Assembly: GCA_038522735.1 (NCBI GenBank)
Contig: JBCBJX010000074.1
Coordinates: forward strand, 1 to 16,081
Direction: 5' to 3'
DNA: 16,081 nucleotides
Source of the DNA: JBCBJX01 sp038522735
GTDB lineage: Bacteria > Pseudomonadota > Alphaproteobacteria > Caulobacterales > Parvularculaceae
This document shows, piece after piece, positions 13,705-16,081 of the stretch. Every line of letters starts with the position of its first letter. The first letter of the stretch is position 1. Under the pieces are notes generated by a model. It had not been told where the DNA came from. It searched no databases and was given only the letters and a program-made list of their open reading frames with translations. Both the position numbers and the translations under genes were made by a program.

Positions 13705-15147
13705 ATGCGTACTCTTCCATTGCTGGCCGCCGGATCTCTGCTCGCAGCCTGCGCCACCACTTCGATCGAGGATGCGGACGAGATGGCGCGGGACGAGCTG
13801 CCCGATCTGCCCGCCGCCTGGGCGCAGGACGCCAGCTCCGCCGACGTTCAGTTCGGCTGGATCGACCAAATCGGCGACCCTCAGCTCTCGAAGCTCGTGC
13901 GCATCGCTCAGCAAAACAACCAGGATGTTCGGATCGCGCTCGCGAATGTGGAACGCTCTCGGGCGCTCCTCGTTCAGGCGGGCGCCGACCGGTTTCCCGA
14001 GGTGCTGGGAACGGCGTCCGCGGACGCAACCGGTCTGACGTCCGACGGCGGAACCCTGTCGCGCAGCAGCTTCGCAGGGTTTTCGGTCAGCTGGGAAGTC
14101 GATGTTTGGGGACGGATCAGAACCGGCCGGCAGGCGAACGTGGCGAGCTTTCTCTCTGCGGAGGAGGATCTCCGCTTCAGCCGGTATTCCATCGCCGCGC
14201 AGGTCGCCCAAACCTATTTCGCAGCGATCGAGGCCTATCGCCAGGCCGAAGTGACGGCGAGCACGCTCGCAGCCTTGCGCGAGACGGATCGCATCGTCCG
14301 CACACGTTTTGAAGAAGGCGAGGCGACGGCCGAGGATACGGCGCTGTCGCAAACCGACGTCGCGTCCACGGCCGCCTCCCTTGCGGTCAACCGCGCGAGT
14401 TACCGCACCGCGGTGCGGGCGCTTGAAGTCCTCTTGAACGAGTACCCCGCCTCCAAGCTCGTCGTGCGAAAGACGTTTCCGGACGTTCCGCCTCCACCGG
14501 CTGCGGGCCTGCCCTCGGACCTTCTGGAGCGCCGGCCGGACATTCTATCGGCGTCGCGGCGCGTGGCGGTCGCTGCGAACTTCGTGTCGCAGGCCCGGGC
14601 CGCCCGTCTGCCGTCGATCACGCTCACCGGGTCCTATGGCGGATCATCGAGCGTCGGAGCCGGCGGTTTGTCGAACTCGCTGGCGCTTGAGGAGATGCTC
14701 TGGTCGGCCGTCGGCGAACTCGTCGGACCGATTTTCGATGCAGGCGAACGAAAGGCGCAGGTTGATATCGAGCGCGCCGATCTTGATGCAGCGCTTGCGG
14801 AGTACGTGCAGACCGCGCTCTCCGCATTTGAAGAAGTCGAGAGCAGCCTGGATCGAAATGCGGCGTTCGCGCAGCAGGTCGCGTCTCTCGTCGAGGCCGC
14901 CGAAGCGTCGGAAAAGGCGTTCTCCCTTGCCCTGTTCCGTTATCGCGAGGGCGAGACGGACCTCGTCGACGTCCTCGACATCCGTCAGCGGGTCCTCTCC
15001 AGCGAATCAAACCTGGCGGCGGCCCGCCGGTCACGCCTTGATGAGTGGATTGCGTTGAACTTGGCTCTTGGGGGCGCATTTTTCGACCCGAATAAAGACA
15101 AAACACTCAATAATAGTCAGGCGCTTAAGGACGAATTGCGACCGTGA
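13705..15147 (+). CDS. Outer-membrane efflux channel lipoprotein (NodT/OprM type)
   Basis: The 480-residue TolC-superfamily protein completes the tripartite pump. The signal peptide ends in LLAAC with lipidated Cys16, as in NodT/OprM-type channels. WIDQIGDPQLSKLVRIAQQNN and DVRIALANVERSRALL open the first OEP repeat. The SWEVDVWGRIR segment, the GLPSDLLERRPDI segment and the closing FRYREGETDLVDVLDIRQR are family landmarks. ATG 13705 follows the pump stop by 12 bases with AAGGAG in the gap, so it belongs to the same operon. The C-terminus has a polar tail (SQALKDELRP) after the GGAFF end, slightly longer than usual. Confidence 0.92.
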   Translation: MRTLPLLAAGSLLAACATTSIEDADEMARDELPDLPAAWAQDASSADVQFGWIDQIGDPQLSKLVRIAQQNNQDVRIALANVERSRALLVQAGADRFPEVLGTASADATGLTSDGGTLSRSSFAGFSVSWEVDVWGRIRTGRQANVASFLSAEEDLRFSRYSIAAQVAQTYFAAIEAYRQAEVTASTLAALRETDRIVRTRFEEGEATAEDTALSQTDVASTAASLAVNRASYRTAVRALEVLLNEYPASKLVVRKTFPDVPPPPAAGLPSDLLERRPDILSASRRVAVAANFVSQARAARLPSITLTGSYGGSSSVGAGGLSNSLALEEMLWSAVGELVGPIFDAGERKAQVDIERADLDAALAEYVQTALSAFEEVESSLDRNAAFAQQVASLVEAAEASEKAFSLALFRYREGETDLVDVLDIRQRVLSSESNLAAARRSRLDEWIALNLALGGAFFDPNKDKTLNNSQALKDELRP

Positions 15148-15632
15148 ATGTTGATAATATCAAATAAAAAACAAATAATGAGAGCTAACAAATCTTTTAG
15201 ATGCTTATAATCTGTATCGTTTTTTGTTTATTTCTACGCTATATTTCAGATTCAGACAGTGAGCGCAAAATCTCCGTCTGCCGACCTTGAGCAACGCAGC
15301 CGTAGCTGTTGAATGTCGTGAGTACCCCGTCGTCGGGCTTCGAACTCAGTATTTAGCGTGTTGATTTAAAAAGAAAAATCGCTTCTCGCAGCCGCTTGGC
15401 GCCCCCTCAAATACCCCCGATTAGAGATGCACTTGTACTCGAAATCTCCGAGCGCGCTCTGCATTGCGTGTTGGTAACGTCCACGGCGAGCAAGCTCCAC
15501 CGCGGCTAAAAAGTCGATCAACCCAGCAGTTTGAGAAAGCCTCTGTCGGTTAAGGACGCTAGGCCTACGAGGCTCCACTCATGACGAGACCCCGGTGGCG
15601 CAGCCACTCTTTAAGTAACCACGGCGTTGCTC
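15148..15632. other. Non-coding stretch after the RND operon, AT-rich at its start
   Basis: No convincing gene is seen. The first about 110 bases are clearly AT-rich (poly-A and poly-T tracts such as AATAAAAAACAAATAA and CGTTTTTTGTTTATTT) against a GC-rich surround. A small ATCTTTTAGAT stem near 15190 lacks a proper terminator context. The rest returns to average composition. One minus-strand frame (15366-15578, GTG start, 70 codons) has no ribosome site and no recognisable motif. This looks like decayed or acquired sequence next to the IS3-type element. Confidence 0.5.
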
Positions 15633-16081
15633 TGGTCTTCCCCCGGTTTTAGACCAGGTGCTATGCAACCTTTCGGGCTTTTTTAGTCTGAGCTCTGAAA
15701 GCCTGGGGCGTCAAGTTTCCGAGGGCGCTGTGAGGTCTCTCGGTGTTGAACTCGGTCCGCCATTGCCGGAGTTTCTCGGCGGCATCCTCAAGCGAGAGGA
15801 ACCAGGACGCGTTCAGGCACTCGGATCGGAGCCGGGCATTGAAGCTCTCAACGTAAGCGTTGTCAGTGGGTTTGCCGGGGCGCGAGAAGTCCAACTCGAC
15901 GCCGTTATGATATGCCCACTGATCAAGAAGCCGGCCGGCAAACTCAGGGCCGTTGTCGACCCTTATGGACTTCGGCTTCCCCCGAACAGCCATGACCCCG
16001 TCAAGCGCTTCGATGACTTTGAGGGCCTGGAACTTCGCTCTCGGCTCGATCGCAAGGCACTCTCGCGTGAAGCAGTCGACC
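15633..16081 (-). mobile_element. IS3-type element, 3' end with terminal repeat
   Basis: The end is placed at about 15633. There a terminal TGGTCTTCCCCCGGTTTTAG begins with TG and lies 28 bases outside the transposase stop, the usual spacing for IS3-type ends. CTGGTCT (15632-15638) and AGACCAG (15651-15657) also form an inner inverted repeat. The other end and the target duplication are outside the window, so the exact boundary is provisional. Confidence 0.55.
15661..16081 (-). CDS. IS3-family (IS407-like) transposase OrfB, C-terminal part (runs off the right edge)
   Basis: The minus-strand frame enters at the window edge and ends with TAG at 15661. It shows the retroviral-integrase-type catalytic core: VDCFTRECLAIE after the first Asp (outside), then RGKPKSIRVDNGPEF with the second Asp, and SRPGKPTDNAYVESFN with the catalytic Glu. 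SECLNASWFLSLEDA and ERPHSALGNLTPQAF complete the C-terminus. These motifs are typical of the IS407/IS2-like branch of IS3. The internal ATG at 15993 is not the start, because coding continues upstream to the edge. What is visible is intact. Confidence 0.9.
   Translation of the reverse strand, partial: VDCFTRECLAIEPRAKFQALKVIEALDGVMAVRGKPKSIRVDNGPEFAGRLLDQWAYHNGVELDFSRPGKPTDNAYVESFNARLRSECLNASWFLSLEDAAEKLRQWRTEFNTERPHSALGNLTPQAFRAQTKKARKVA

Noticed and set aside
15163..15235. AAAAAACAAATAA and TTTTTTGTTTATT look like a matched pair
   Set aside because: They are straight complements, not reverse complements, so they cannot pair as a hairpin. This is a coincidence of A/T tracts.
15366..15578. 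A 70-codon minus-strand frame with GTG start
   Set aside because: No ribosome site, no recognisable domain and ordinary length for a chance frame in this composition. It is described only as part of the non-coding stretch.
1..16081. CRISPR arrays, tRNA or rRNA genes, phage genes
   Set aside because: No regularly spaced repeats, cloverleaf-like segments, rRNA motifs or phage proteins were seen on either strand.

Overview
The window is GC-rich and reads like an alphaproteobacterial chromosome. The evidence is codon use, NodT-type outer-membrane lipoprotein ends, and the mix of IS1595, IS21 and IS3/IS407-type insertion sequences. Species cannot be fixed by eye. No RNA genes, CRISPR arrays or replication origins were seen.

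Left edge (1-1160) is a mobile-element graveyard on a broken chromosomal backbone. The 3' end of an IS1595-type transposase (+) cuts off a minus-strand gene after about 20 codons of a signal peptide. It is followed by a 5'-truncated IS21-type istB (+), a perfect 26-bp inverted repeat, and an intact IS21-type right end with two 13-bp terminal repeats. That end lies inside an alpha/beta-hydrolase gene (-) and truncates it just after its GQSAGG nucleophile motif.

From 8005 down to 1161 the minus strand carries eight tightly packed genes: two single-domain pqiA genes (ATGA overlap), pqiB (8-nt overlap), pqiC (TAATG overlap), a small K+-type ion channel (18-nt gap), a Crp/Fnr-type regulator (6-nt gap), a CocE/NonD S15-type hydrolase (70-nt gap) and the broken esterase (17-nt gap). 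The first four form a Pqi/MCE trans-envelope lipid-transport machine. PqiA is the inner-membrane part, PqiB the MCE-ring tube and PqiC the outer-membrane lipoprotein. The channel, regulator and hydrolases extend this core in a way I do not recognise as a described system.

From 8132 to 15147 the plus strand carries an AraC-type regulator, then after a 266-bp gap a complete tripartite RND efflux operon: periplasmic adaptor, inner-membrane pump and NodT-type outer-membrane lipoprotein channel. The AraC gene sits between the divergent Pqi operon and the RND operon and could control either or both. The RND pump keeps one of the two TM4 aspartates but has Asn, Gln and Gly at other positions of the AcrB proton relay.

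Right edge (15148-16081) holds about 485 bases with no convincing gene, starting with a markedly AT-rich stretch, and then the 3' half of an IS3-type (IS407-like) transposase on the minus strand that runs off the window.
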